Assembly (NCBI RefSeq): GCF_001263175.1
Contig: NZ_CP012332.1
Coordinates: 1,423,501-1,487,500, forward strand
Origin: Vulgatibacter incomptus
Lineage (GTDB): Bacteria > Myxococcota > Myxococcia > Myxococcales > Vulgatibacteraceae
Direction: 5' to 3'
DNA: 64,000 bases
Each line of letters opens with the position of its first letter. Positions within the stretch are counted from its first letter, which is position 1. The position numbers were made by a program, and so were the translations under genes. The notes beneath the pieces were generated by a model. The model saw only the letters and a list, made by a program, of their open reading frames with translations, was not told the origin of the DNA and did no database searches. This document shows positions 28,923 through 37,985 of this stretch, in pieces.

Positions 28923-29879
28923 ATGCTGATGACCAAAAGTCGTTCAGCGGTACAGGGTGCGCTGGCGACGGCGAAAAGGTGGGCGGGAGCGCAGTACTGT
29001 ACCGCGGCGGGTCGTGCCCGTCGGAACAAGGAGGAGCTCTATCGGGGGGCTGGGGGACTGCGGGTCCTGACATTCCACGAGACCGCCCCCGCCCACATGC
29101 GCGAGCTCGCGCGCATCGTCGACTGGTGCCGCAGGAACCTCGCCCTCGCGACCCCTGCCGACGCCGATGCATTGTTCCAGGGGGAATGGCCCTACGGTGC
29201 CGAGGAACGCGTCCTCCTGACGTTCGACGACGGCTTTGAGAGCAACTTCCAGGCCGCCGAGTGGCTGGCGAGAGAGGGTATCCGGGCGACGTTCTTCATC
29301 GTTCCCTCCCTGGTCGATCGGACCCTGGAGGAGTTCCTCGAGTTCCACGACAGGCGCGGCGTGCGCGCGTTCCCGATGCTCTCGCGTCACTGGCTGCGGG
29401 GGCTCTCGTCGACCCAGGTTCGTGAGATGATGTCGATGGGTCACCGGATTGGTGCGCACAACTATTCACATCGCGACCTGGGCTCGATGGTGGAGGGGGA
29501 AGACTTCGGGTACGAGATCCTGAATTCGCTCGACGCGGTATCCGAGCTCACGGGAGAGCCTTGTCTCGATTTCGCTACCTCGTTCGGGCAGCCCGAGAAC
29601 GTATCGGACGAAGCGATCGACTTCTTGCAAGCCCATTGCCCCCGTGTGTATTCGTGTCATCGAGGGCTCAACGTCCCGGGCGTGACGCCTCGTTTCCTGC
29701 TTCGCCATGCCTGGGAAAGTCATCATCCCTTTTCCTTCACGAAGGCATGTCTGGACGGCAGCGTCGATCACGTCTTGATGGATCGGGCACGAGAGATGGT
29801 ACGCCGGACAGGGCTGTTGGGTGAGCCCTCCACGATCATGGTTCCGTCGATTCCGGAGCTGGTCGCGGAAGCTGGCTGA
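28923..29879 (+). CDS. Polysaccharide deacetylase (NodB domain)
   Basis: A 318-residue CE4-type deacetylase. The metal and catalytic motifs are LTFDDGFESNF (the TFDDG motif) and GAHNYSHRDL (the H-x3-H motif), followed by a FGYEILNSLDAV helix and FATSFGQPENV in place of the usual RPPYG. The start was set at ATG 28923 with a GGGGG site; GTG 28905 is also possible. There is no signal peptide, so it acts in the cytosol or on lipid-linked precursors, as in capsule or LPS-type clusters, although none is adjacent. Confidence 0.88.
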   Translation: MLMTKSRSAVQGALATAKRWAGAQYCTAAGRARRNKEELYRGAGGLRVLTFHETAPAHMRELARIVDWCRRNLALATPADADALFQGEWPYGAEERVLLTFDDGFESNFQAAEWLAREGIRATFFIVPSLVDRTLEEFLEFHDRRGVRAFPMLSRHWLRGLSSTQVREMMSMGHRIGAHNYSHRDLGSMVEGEDFGYEILNSLDAVSELTGEPCLDFATSFGQPENVSDEAIDFLQAHCPRVYSCHRGLNVPGVTPRFLLRHAWESHHPFSFTKACLDGSVDHVLMDRAREMVRRTGLLGEPSTIMVPSIPELVAEAG

Positions 29880-29892
29880 GCGAACGGGAGCC

Positions 29893-31308
29893 TCAGGCGC
29901 TTGCCTCTGCATCCGCGAGAGGCAAGCGCACGCGGAAGGTCGAGCCCACGCCGACGTCGCTCTCGACCTCGATCTCTCCGTGGTGGGCGCGCACCAGGCG
30001 CAGCGCCACGGAGAGCCCGAGACCCACTCCGGGGATCCCTTCCTCGGCGGCCTTGCTGCGGCGGAACGCCTCGAAGACGGCGGCCCGATCCTCTTCCGGT
30101 ATTCCCAGACCCCGATCCTCCACCTCGAGGATGGCCCAGCGGTCGGTGGTCATGAGCCGGACGTCGACCGGGCCTCCTTCGGGCGAGTACTTGATCGCGT
30201 TGGAGACGAGGTTGCCGAGCACCTGCGAGATTCTCGTGGCGTCGGCGGACACGCAGACCGGCCGATCCGGGACTGAGCAGCGGACCTCGTGGATCTCGGA
30301 GACCTCCTCGTAGAGGTCGCAGGTGTCCCGGACAACCTCGCGCAGGTCCGTCGTCGCGAAGTCGAGCTCGAAGCGTCCGGCCTCGATCCGGCTGACGTCG
30401 AGGAGGTCCTCCACGAGCCGGTTCATCCGATCGATCTGCCGCATCAGCCGCTCGGCTTGCCGCCGCTGGCCATCGGTCTCCGCCCGGCGCTCGGCGAGCT
30501 GCGCCGAGGTACGCAGGGCGGTCATCGGGTTCCGGAGGTCGTGGGCCACGCTCGCGAGGAAGGTGAGCTGGTGGTCCCGCTGGGCGGCGAGCCGGTCGAA
30601 GAGGCGGTTCACGTCGGCGCCGATCGCCTGGACCTCGATCGGGCCGGCCTCGGGAACCCGAATGCTCTGATCCCTCGCGTGTCCCTCCAGTCCATGGCGA
30701 AGGCGGACGATGGGGTAGTAGATCACGCGCCGAGCGAACAAGGTCACGAGCGCAAGGCTCAGGAAGACGACGAGGACCGTGAACGCGGCGAGGATGATGG
30801 CGATCCGACTCCAGGCCTCTGCATGGTCGAGAGTGGTGTCGGCATTCGCCTCGATGACGTCCAGATAGTTTTTGGCGTCGGCGTCCGCGACGAGAAAGTC
30901 CCGGCGGCGGGCGACTCCTTGCCCGGGAGGGGCATCCAGCACGTTGCGCCGAAGCGCCTCCACCGTGGCGTCGAGTCGGGCGAAGGCTTCTGCGGCCTCG
31001 GGACTCTTGGGGAGGCTGCGAGCGCGGTCCAGCTCCTCGACGAGCCGGGCCTCGGACTCGTCCGCGTCTTGCTTCCACCTCGGATCCCCCGTCTCCCTGA
31101 AGATCTGGTGCGATCGGCCGGCCCGGATGAGCTGGAATTCGATTTCCATTGCGGCTCGATCCCCGCCGATGGTCCGACGCAGGTTCGCGGATAGCTCCGC
31201 CAGCCAGACCACCGAGATCACGAGCGCGGCGGTCAGCAGGAGCGCCAGGCAGGAGAAGCCGGCCCCGAGGATCAGGTAGGCGTTTCGGAGGCTCGGCGAT
31301 CGGCGCAT
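29893..31308 (-). CDS. Sensor histidine kinase
   Basis: A 471-residue two-transmembrane sensor kinase. An N-terminal helix (residues 10-36) and a second helix near residues 170-193 frame a 130-residue helical sensor region of the CHASE3/four-helix type. Then come a HAMP-like linker, the dimerisation/phosphorylation box FLASVAHDLRNPMTALR, the N box VLGNLVSNAIKYSPEGG, G1 DRGLGIPEED and G2 GVGLGLSVALR. No response regulator lies next to it, so it is an orphan kinase. It is convergent with the deacetylase gene, with 13 bp between stops. Confidence 0.95.
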   Translation of the reverse strand: MRRSPSLRNAYLILGAGFSCLALLLTAALVISVVWLAELSANLRRTIGGDRAAMEIEFQLIRAGRSHQIFRETGDPRWKQDADESEARLVEELDRARSLPKSPEAAEAFARLDATVEALRRNVLDAPPGQGVARRRDFLVADADAKNYLDVIEANADTTLDHAEAWSRIAIILAAFTVLVVFLSLALVTLFARRVIYYPIVRLRHGLEGHARDQSIRVPEAGPIEVQAIGADVNRLFDRLAAQRDHQLTFLASVAHDLRNPMTALRTSAQLAERRAETDGQRRQAERLMRQIDRMNRLVEDLLDVSRIEAGRFELDFATTDLREVVRDTCDLYEEVSEIHEVRCSVPDRPVCVSADATRISQVLGNLVSNAIKYSPEGGPVDVRLMTTDRWAILEVEDRGLGIPEEDRAAVFEAFRRSKAAEEGIPGVGLGLSVALRLVRAHHGEIEVESDVGVGSTFRVRLPLADAEASA

Positions 31309-31465
31309 GCGGCGTGAAGGTGGGTCGCCGCGCTGCCGGGAACCACCTTGCCTGGTCGAAAAGGCGCCCGAGATGCGTGCGCTCGGCCTCGGAAATAGGC
31401 GTCCCCTCCATCCGCGCTCGTCCGCCTGGACGCGATCGGGGCCCCCCGGTTAGCTTCCGCCCGCG

Positions 31466-32338
31466 ATGAGCCGCAAACCCCTTCCGATTCCGCCGATCCC
31501 GTTGCTCCTGATCTCCGCCGCCAGCGTCCAAGGGGGCGCTGCCCTGGCCAAGGAGCTCTTTCCAGCCCTGGGGCCCGCAGGCGCCTCGGGCTTGCGGCTC
31601 CTCTTCGCGTCGGTTGTGCTGCTGGCGGTCTTCCGGCCCGCGCTCTGGCGATTGGGCCGGGCAGGGTGGAAGGCGGTGATCCCCTACGGCCTCGCCCTGG
31701 GCGGCATGAACCTCACCTTCTACGAGGCGCTCAACCGGATCCCTCTGGGCCTGGCGGTGACGCTCGAGTTCGTCGGGCCCCTAGGCGTGGCGCTCTTCGG
31801 CTCGCGCAGGGCCACGGACTTCCTCTGGGCGGCGCTCGCGGGCGTTGGGATCGTGCTGATCGCGCCCTGGCAGGCGACGGAGGGCTCCCTCGATCCGGTG
31901 GGGGTCGCGCTCGCGCTCGTCGCGGGCGGCTGCTGGGCGGTCTACATCGTCGCCGGCGGCCGTTTGTCCCGGCTGCTCTCGGAAGGTGAGAGCGTCACGG
32001 CGGGCATGCTGGTCGCGACCGCGGTGGTCTTGCCGTTCGCCCTGGCCGGAGGCACGGTGGCGAGGATGACTCCCGGGATCGCCGGCCTGGGCCTCGTCGT
32101 CGCGATCCTCTCGAGCGCGCTTCCCTACAGCCTGGAGATGTTTGCGCTCAAGGCGCTGCCAAGCCGCACCTTCGGCATCCTAATGAGCCTCGAGCCCTTG
32201 ATCGCCACGCTGGTGGGCCTGGTCTTCCTCGGCGAGCAGCTGGAGCCGCAGCACTGGATCGCCATGGCCTGCATCAGCGGCGCGTCGGCCGGCGCGGCGC
32301 TCGCGGCGCGGCCGAAGGCGGAGCCTGCCGGGGCCTGA
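31466..32338 (+). CDS. rhtA: EamA/RhtA-type amino-acid exporter
   Basis: A 290-residue membrane protein with ten helices in two EamA repeats. The sequence follows the RhtA (threonine/homoserine exporter) branch: ASVQGGAALAKELFPALGP, EALNRIPLGLAVTLEFVGPL and ALPYSLEMFALKALPSRTFG with ILMSLEPLIATLVGL. It likely exports amino acids or their analogues using the proton gradient. A 7-bp hairpin (32341-32347 with 32354-32360) follows the stop closely. Confidence 0.88.
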   Translation: MSRKPLPIPPIPLLLISAASVQGGAALAKELFPALGPAGASGLRLLFASVVLLAVFRPALWRLGRAGWKAVIPYGLALGGMNLTFYEALNRIPLGLAVTLEFVGPLGVALFGSRRATDFLWAALAGVGIVLIAPWQATEGSLDPVGVALALVAGGCWAVYIVAGGRLSRLLSEGESVTAGMLVATAVVLPFALAGGTVARMTPGIAGLGLVVAILSSALPYSLEMFALKALPSRTFGILMSLEPLIATLVGLVFLGEQLEPQHWIAMACISGASAGAALAARPKAEPAGA

Positions 32339-32340
32339 TT

Positions 32341-32360
32341 CGGGACGCGGGGCCGTCCCG
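32341..32360 (+). terminator. Short hairpin after rhtA
   Basis: A 7-bp perfect GC stem with a 6-nt loop begins two bases after the rhtA stop. No U tract follows, so it is a weak candidate. Confidence 0.4.
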
Positions 32361-32444
32361 TGCATCCATGGCCCGCTCGCGCGAATTTGCGCAGCGTTGG
32401 CGGATGGCCTGGAAGACGGTCCGGGAGGGCTCTACGCTAGGTTG

Positions 32445-33791
32445 ATGCCCGCGCTTCCATCCCAGCTTGCCGCCTACGAACCGCCCGGCTCGCTGGTCGC
32501 CGTGCTCCAGACCCTGCGCAACCATGGCCACGAGGCCTTCGTCGTGGGCGGCGCCGTTCGCGACCTTCTCTGTGGCATCGCCCCCAGCGAGCTCGATCTG
32601 GCCACGGACGCCCCGGCGGAGAGGGTCGCGGCGCTTTTTGCCCGCGTGATCCCCACGGGCATCGCTCACGGCACGGTGACGGTGCTCCACGACGGTGCCT
32701 CGTATGAGGTCACGACCTACCGGGGCGACGCGCCGGTGATCGAGGAGGATCTCGCCAGGCGCGACTTCACCGTGAACGCCATGGCCTTCGATCCGCTCGA
32801 GGGCCGTTTCCTCGACCTCCACGGCGGCCGGGCGGACCTCTCCAATCGGCTGATCCGGGCAGTGGGCGAGGCCCACGACCGGTTCGGCGATGATCCGCTG
32901 CGGGTGATGCGCGCCTGCCGGTTCGCGAGCCGCATGGGCTTCCGGATCGAGCGGAAGACCCGCCGCGCGATCCCGGCGCACCTCCAGGCCTTCAAAAAGG
33001 TGGCGCCGGAGCGGATCCGGGACGAGCTCTCGAAGCTCCTGGTCGGCGACCATCCCCGCTATGGGATGGAGCTCCTCCGCCGCACCGGCCTCCTGGCCTT
33101 GATCCTCCCGGAGCTCCTCGAGGGCCTCGGCATGAGGCAGAACCGCTGGCACAGATACGACGTGTATCATCATGTGCTCCACGCGGTGAACGAGGCCGAC
33201 CCGAAGCTGGCGGTCCGGCTCGCGACGCTCCTCCACGACGTCGACAAGCCGACCACGGCGGCCCCTTCCGCGAAGGTCGAAGGCGAGACCACCTTCTACA
33301 GCCACGAGGTCAGTGGGGCGGATCGCGCCCGGGCGATCTGCGAGAGGCTGCGCTTCTCCAACCGGCTCTCGGCGAAGGTCTCGCTGCTCGTCCGCGAGCA
33401 CCAGTTCGTCTACTCCGAGGCATGGAGCGACGGCGCCGTGCGGCGGATGCTCGCGAGGGTAGGCGAGGAGAACTTCGACGACCTGATCGCCGTTCGGAAG
33501 GCGGACCTGCTCGGCAGGGCCGTCGCCGTCGAAGAAGGCCTCGACAACCTCCGCGCCCTCGAAGACCGGGTCCGCGGGCTGCTCGCCTCCCGCCCGGCGC
33601 TCACCACCCGCGATCTGGCCATCGGCGGCCGCGATGTGATCGAGGCGCTATCGATCCCGCCGTCTCCCGTCATTGGGGCCGCTCTCGACCACCTTCTCAA
33701 CGAGGTGATCGAGAGCCCGGAGCGGAACACGCGGGAGGAGCTCCAGGCGATCCTCGCATCTTGGTGGAAGGACCATCGGCCGGAAGGCTGA
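32445..33791 (+). CDS. cca: CCA tRNA nucleotidyltransferase / poly(A) polymerase family
   Basis: A 448-residue class II nucleotidyltransferase. The head has GGAVRDLLCG with the downstream DxD-type LDLATD metal site, YEVTTYRGDAP and LARRDFTVNAMAFDP, which are the classic Cca motifs, and DPLRVMRACRFASRMGF for the fingers. The C-terminal HD domain has ATLLHDVDKPTT and a later SLLVREHQF. It adds or repairs the tRNA 3' CCA end; a poly(A) polymerase role cannot be excluded. ATG 32445 was chosen over the upstream opening. mnmA follows 166 bp downstream, so two tRNA-maturation genes are neighbours. Confidence 0.92.
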   Translation: MPALPSQLAAYEPPGSLVAVLQTLRNHGHEAFVVGGAVRDLLCGIAPSELDLATDAPAERVAALFARVIPTGIAHGTVTVLHDGASYEVTTYRGDAPVIEEDLARRDFTVNAMAFDPLEGRFLDLHGGRADLSNRLIRAVGEAHDRFGDDPLRVMRACRFASRMGFRIERKTRRAIPAHLQAFKKVAPERIRDELSKLLVGDHPRYGMELLRRTGLLALILPELLEGLGMRQNRWHRYDVYHHVLHAVNEADPKLAVRLATLLHDVDKPTTAAPSAKVEGETTFYSHEVSGADRARAICERLRFSNRLSAKVSLLVREHQFVYSEAWSDGAVRRMLARVGEENFDDLIAVRKADLLGRAVAVEEGLDNLRALEDRVRGLLASRPALTTRDLAIGGRDVIEALSIPPSPVIGAALDHLLNEVIESPERNTREELQAILASWWKDHRPEG

Positions 33792-33957
33792 TGGTGAGTG
33801 GCTGCCCGGTCAGAGGTTTTCCACAGATCCCCGATGCCGAATCGGGGTCGAAGGCCGCGTTCCACGCCGTTTCCCGGCGGATTCGGCAATTTTCGAAATT
33901 CCCCAGCCGTGGAAAAGCTGTGGGCAATTCGCAGGCTCGAAGGTATTGAGGTCGCCG

Positions 33958-35037
33958 ATGCGAGTCGTCGTGGCCATGTCGGGCGGGGTCGATTCATCCG
34001 CGGCTGCCGCGCTCCTGCACGAGCAGGGGCACGAGGTGATCGGGGTCTCCCTGCGGCTCAGCCGCTCGGATCGGCCCAGCGCGCCCGGTCGCTGCTGCTC
34101 GCCCGACGACCTCGACGACGCCAGGTCGGTCGCGGAGACCCTCGGGATCCCGTTCTACGTCTTCGAGGCCACCGAGCTCTTCGACCGCACGGTGGTGCGG
34201 CCCTTCGTCGCCTCCTATCTGGACGGCGAGACGCCGATCCCCTGCACCGCGTGCAACCGCGAGGTGAAGTTCGGCCACCTGCTGGCGAAGGCCCGCTCCC
34301 TCGGCGCCCGCCTCGCCACCGGCCACTACGCGCGGATCGAAGGGGAGGGGCCGCGAAGGCTCCTCCGAGGCGTGGATGCGGCCCGGGATCAGAGCTACTT
34401 CCTCTACGATCTCGGCCAGGACGAGCTGAACGACCTCGTCTTCCCGGTCGGCGGACTCACCAAGGCGCAGACCCGGGACATTGCGCGGCGCGCCGGTCTC
34501 CGCACTGCCGACAAGCCCGAGTCCCAGGACATCTGCTTCATCCCCGACGGCGACACCGCCGGCTTCGTGGAGCGCGGCGCTGCCAAGCTCGGCCGCTCGC
34601 TGGCGCCCGGGCCGATCGTCACCCGCGATGGCGAGATCATCGGCGAGCACGACGGCCTCCACGCCTACACGGTTGGGCAGCGAAAGGGCCTGCCGTCCGC
34701 CGCCCTGGGTCCCGCGGGCCACAAGCTCCCGATCTACGTTAGCGAGCTGCGGCCGGCCTCGAACGAGATCGTCGTCGGCCCGGCTGCCGAACTGGAGAAG
34801 ACCACCTTCCGGGTGGCAAAGGCAGCCTGGATCGCGGGCCACCCCCCTGCGGAAGACGAGACGCTCACGGTGCGTGTGAGACATCGTCATACCGGGAGCG
34901 CTTGCACCGTCCGCGCCTCGGGTGAGGGCTTCGTCGTCCACGCCCTCGAGCCGATCCGCTCTCCCGCCCCAGGCCAGTCGGCGGTGCTTTACCGCGGCGA
35001 CGAGGTCGTGGGCGGCGGCGCGATCGAGCGGTCGTAG
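33958..35037 (+). CDS. mnmA: tRNA 2-thiouridylase MnmA
   Basis: This 359-residue enzyme thiolates U34 of tRNA for Lys, Glu and Gln. It has the PP-loop AMSGGVDSSAAAALL at the N-terminus, the catalytic Cys in PIPCTACNREVKFG, the persulfide Cys in ESQDICFIPDGD, and the Tyr-containing HAYTVGQRKGL. The RFVV-like C-terminal domain is complete. The ATG at 33958 has a GAGG site; the frame opens at a TTG four codons earlier. Confidence 0.96.
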   Translation: MRVVVAMSGGVDSSAAAALLHEQGHEVIGVSLRLSRSDRPSAPGRCCSPDDLDDARSVAETLGIPFYVFEATELFDRTVVRPFVASYLDGETPIPCTACNREVKFGHLLAKARSLGARLATGHYARIEGEGPRRLLRGVDAARDQSYFLYDLGQDELNDLVFPVGGLTKAQTRDIARRAGLRTADKPESQDICFIPDGDTAGFVERGAAKLGRSLAPGPIVTRDGEIIGEHDGLHAYTVGQRKGLPSAALGPAGHKLPIYVSELRPASNEIVVGPAAELEKTTFRVAKAAWIAGHPPAEDETLTVRVRHRHTGSACTVRASGEGFVVHALEPIRSPAPGQSAVLYRGDEVVGGGAIERS

Positions 35038-35183
35038 AGCGCGGCCGGTCGAGGCTGAAACGCCCGTGCGCTTCGCGTATCGAACGCCCGAGCCGCCGGG
35101 GCGCCGAACGGCTTGACCCGGCCCGCTTCGGCTGGCTATCTGAACGCAAATTTCCGGTCCCGATGGACCCATGGAGTGACGTG

Positions 35184-36368
35184 ATGGCGGACAAGCGCGA
35201 AGTGGTGATCGTCGGTGCGGCGCGCACGCCGATTGGTGCGTTCCTCGGCTCGCTTTCGTCGATGACGGCGCCGAAGCTCGGCGCGGTGGCGATCAAGGCG
35301 GCCTTGGAGCGCGCGGGCGTGAAGCCCGAGTCGGTCGGGCACGTGATCATGGGCAACGTCCTCCAGGCGGGCGTCGGCCAGGCCCCCGCTCGCCAGGCCG
35401 CCATCTTCGCCGGGATCCCGGAGCTGACCCCCGCAGTGACGCTGAACAAGGTCTGCGGCTCGGGCCTCGAGGCGGTGGTGCAGGGCGCTCGCGCGATCAT
35501 GCTCGGCGACGCCGAGGTGGTGGTCGCCGGCGGCATGGAGTCGATGTCGAACGCGCCGTACCTCTCCTACACGGAGCGCACGGGCGCCCGGATGGGCGAC
35601 GTCAAGCTCGTCGACGCGATGATCAAGGACGGCCTCTGGGACGTGTACGGCGACTTCCACATGGGCATCGCCGCCGAGGTCTGCGCCAAGACCCAGGACA
35701 TCCCGCGGGCGGCCCAGGACGAGTACGCCATCGAGTCGACCCGCCGCGCAGTGGAGGCCCAGAAGTCGGGCGCCTTCAACGCCGAGATCGTCCCGGTCGA
35801 GGTGAAGGGCAAGCGCGGCGACGTCACGGTGGTGAGTGAGGACGAGGGCCCGAAGGGCGCGCGCCCCGACAAGATCCCCACGCTGAAGCCGGTGTTCCAG
35901 AAGGACGGCACGGTCACCGCCGCCAACGCCTCGTCGATCAACGACGGCGCCGCGGCGGTGGTCCTGATGTCGAAGGAGCGCGCCGAGAAGGAAGGCCGCA
36001 CGATCCTCGGCAAGATCGTGTCCTACGGCCACGCCGCCCGTAAGCCCGAGGAGTTCACGATCGCGCCGGCGGACTCGATCCGCAACGCGCTCGACCGGGC
36101 CAAGCTGAAGACCACGGACATCGACCTCTACGAGATCAACGAGGCCTTCGCGGTGGTGTCCATCGCGAACAACCAGATCCTCGGCCTCGACAGCTCGAAC
36201 GTGAACGTCCGCGGCGGCGCCGTCTGCCTGGGCCACCCCATCGGCTCGTCCGGCACCCGCGTCCTGGTCACGCTGCTCTACGCCATGAAGGACATGGACA
36301 AGAAGCGCGGCCTCGCGAGCCTCTGCATCGGCGGCGGCGAGGGCATCGCCCTCATCGTCGAGCGCTGA
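35184..36368 (+). CDS. Acetyl-CoA C-acetyltransferase (thiolase)
   Basis: A 394-residue thiolase. The acylated Cys lies in LNKVCGSGLEAV, the His in the EINEAFAV context, and the second Cys/His pair in GGAVCLGHPIGSSGTR with the glycine-rich end CIGGGEGIA. The ATG at 35184 is preceded by GGAGTGACGT. With the two CoA-transferase subunits directly downstream, the set converts acetoacetate via acetoacetyl-CoA to two acetyl-CoA, or runs in the condensing direction. A strong hairpin lies between it and the transferase pair. Confidence 0.95.
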   Translation: MADKREVVIVGAARTPIGAFLGSLSSMTAPKLGAVAIKAALERAGVKPESVGHVIMGNVLQAGVGQAPARQAAIFAGIPELTPAVTLNKVCGSGLEAVVQGARAIMLGDAEVVVAGGMESMSNAPYLSYTERTGARMGDVKLVDAMIKDGLWDVYGDFHMGIAAEVCAKTQDIPRAAQDEYAIESTRRAVEAQKSGAFNAEIVPVEVKGKRGDVTVVSEDEGPKGARPDKIPTLKPVFQKDGTVTAANASSINDGAAAVVLMSKERAEKEGRTILGKIVSYGHAARKPEEFTIAPADSIRNALDRAKLKTTDIDLYEINEAFAVVSIANNQILGLDSSNVNVRGGAVCLGHPIGSSGTRVLVTLLYAMKDMDKKRGLASLCIGGGEGIALIVER

Positions 36369-36390
36369 GCTAGGTCGACGCGCCTGCGCA

Positions 36391-36409
36391 GGGGGCCTTC
36401 GAGGCCCCC
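36391..36409 (+). terminator. GC hairpin after the thiolase gene
   Basis: A perfect 8-bp stem with a 3-nt TCG loop lies 23 bp past the thiolase stop and about 80 bp before the CoA-transferase gene. It lacks a U tract, so it may be an attenuator within one transcript rather than a full stop. Confidence 0.5.
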
Positions 36410-36485
36410 ATGCCTGCTATCCTGGATCGCTCCCGACAGCGGGAGCGGTCATCCCCATTCGGATCCTCCGAGGAGGCGAGTTTTC

Positions 36486-37184
36486 GTGAACAAGATCTAC
36501 GAGAGCGCCGACACCGCCGTCGCCGACATGCGCGACGGGATCACCCTGATGTCGGGCGGCTTCGGTCTGTGCGGCAACCCCGAGAACCTGATCGAGGCGA
36601 TCCACCGCAAGGGCGTGAAGGGGATCTCGATCATCTCCAACAACTGCGGCACCACCGACCTGGGCCTCGGGATCCTGCTGCAGTCCAAGCAGATCCGGAA
36701 GATGACGGCCTCGTACGTGGGCGAGAACAAGGAGTTCGAGCGGCAGTACCTCTCGGGTGAGCTCGAGGTGGAGCTGAACCCGCAGGGCACCCTCGCCGAG
36801 CGGATCCGCGCCGGCGGCGCCGGGATCGGCGGCTTCTACACGCCGACGGGCGTGGGGACCAAGATCGCGGAGGGCAAGGAGACCCGCGTAATCGACGGCC
36901 GCGAGTACCTCCTGGAGATGCCGCTGAAGGCGGACTTCGCCATCGTGCGCGCCTGGAAGGCAGACAAGTGGGGCAACCTCGTCTTCCGCAAGACCGCGCG
37001 CAACTTCAGCCCGATGATGTGCAAGGCGGCCGAGGTGACGATCGTGGAGGCGGAGGAGATCGTGGAGGTCGGCCAGCTCTCGCCTGACGAGATCCACGTC
37101 CCGTCCATCTACGTCCATCGGATCATCCAGGGCCACGGCTACCAGAAGTGGATCGAGCGCCGCACCACGCGGCCCCGTGCCTGA
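36486..37184 (+). CDS. 3-oxoacid CoA-transferase subunit A
   Basis: A 232-residue alpha subunit of succinyl-CoA:3-ketoacid CoA-transferase (SCOT/AtoD type). It has the glycine-rich [15 protein letters not shown], the [13 protein letters not shown] segment, [21 protein letters not shown] and the terminal [15 protein letters not shown]. The GTG start at 36486 has AGGAGG about 10 nt upstream. It forms a heterotetramer with the product of the next gene, 42 bp downstream. Confidence 0.95.
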   Translation: MNKIYESADTAVADMRDGITLMSGGFGLCGNPENLIEAIHRKGVKGISIISNNCGTTDLGLGILLQSKQIRKMTASYVGENKEFERQYLSGELEVELNPQGTLAERIRAGGAGIGGFYTPTGVGTKIAEGKETRVIDGREYLLEMPLKADFAIVRAWKADKWGNLVFRKTARNFSPMMCKAAEVTIVEAEEIVEVGQLSPDEIHVPSIYVHRIIQGHGYQKWIERRTTRPRA

Positions 37185-37226
37185 CCATTTACCGGGCGCG
37201 GGACCCGCGACCCTCGAAGGTGCAAG

Positions 37227-37883
37227 ATGCCTCTGACCCGAGAGCAGATCGCCCAGCGCGTGGCCAAGGAGCTGAAGGACGGGTTCTACGTGAACCTCGG
37301 AATCGGCATGCCGACGCTGGTCGCCAACTACGTTCCCCAGGGGATCGAGGTGATCCTCCAGTCCGAGAACGGGATGCTGGGCATCGGCCCGTATCCGTAT
37401 CCGGGCGAGGAGGACCCCGACCTCATCAACGCCGGCAAGGAGACGATCACCGAGATCCCCGGCACCGCCTACTTCGACTCGTCCGAGTCGTTCGCGATGA
37501 TCCGCGGCGGGCACATCGACCTCGCCATCCTGGGCGCGATGGAGGTCTCCGAGAACGGTGACCTCGCGAACTGGATGATCCCCGGCAAGATGGTCAAGGG
37601 GATGGGCGGCGCGATGGACCTCGTCTCCGGCGCGAAGCGCGTGATCGTCACCATGGAGCACGTCTCCAGGGACGGGAAGTCCAAGGTCCTGAAGGAGTGC
37701 GGGCTCCCGATCACCGGCAAGCGCTGCGTGAACACCATCGTCACCGACCACGCGCTCTTCGACGTCACGCCCGACGGCCTGCTGCTGAGGGAGCTGGCGG
37801 ACGGCCTGACGGTGGACGACGTGAAGCGGATCACGGAGGCGAAGATGATCGTCGCCCCCGAGATCAAGCCGATGGTGCGGTAG
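37227..37883 (+). CDS. 3-oxoacid CoA-transferase subunit B
   Basis: The 218-residue beta subunit. It contains the catalytic glutamate in [11 protein letters not shown], the [14 protein letters not shown] start, [21 protein letters not shown] and [13 protein letters not shown]. It moves CoA between succinyl-CoA and acetoacetate. A bulged hairpin with a T6 run follows the stop and closes the operon. Confidence 0.95.
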   Translation: MPLTREQIAQRVAKELKDGFYVNLGIGMPTLVANYVPQGIEVILQSENGMLGIGPYPYPGEEDPDLINAGKETITEIPGTAYFDSSESFAMIRGGHIDLAILGAMEVSENGDLANWMIPGKMVKGMGGAMDLVSGAKRVIVTMEHVSRDGKSKVLKECGLPITGKRCVNTIVTDHALFDVTPDGLLLRELADGLTVDDVKRITEAKMIVAPEIKPMVR

Positions 37884-37887
37884 GCGA

Positions 37888-37923
37888 CCTCGCCGGCGTT
37901 CGACGGCCGAGGCCCGCTTTTTT
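37888..37923 (+). terminator. Intrinsic terminator of the CoA-transferase operon
   Basis: A GC stem with a one-base bulge (37888-37895 with 37904-37912) is followed after five bases by TTTTTT (37918-37923). Confidence 0.7.
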
Positions 37924-37985
37924 GAAGTGGGCGTCGGCCCGGCCCGGCGGGATGGGCCCGGATCGCTCCGGGCGTTCTGGAATTC

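Noticed and set aside
32274-33401. A 375-codon minus-strand open frame opposite cca
   Set aside because: Antisense of the Cca gene, which has all catalytic motifs; no motif in the shadow.
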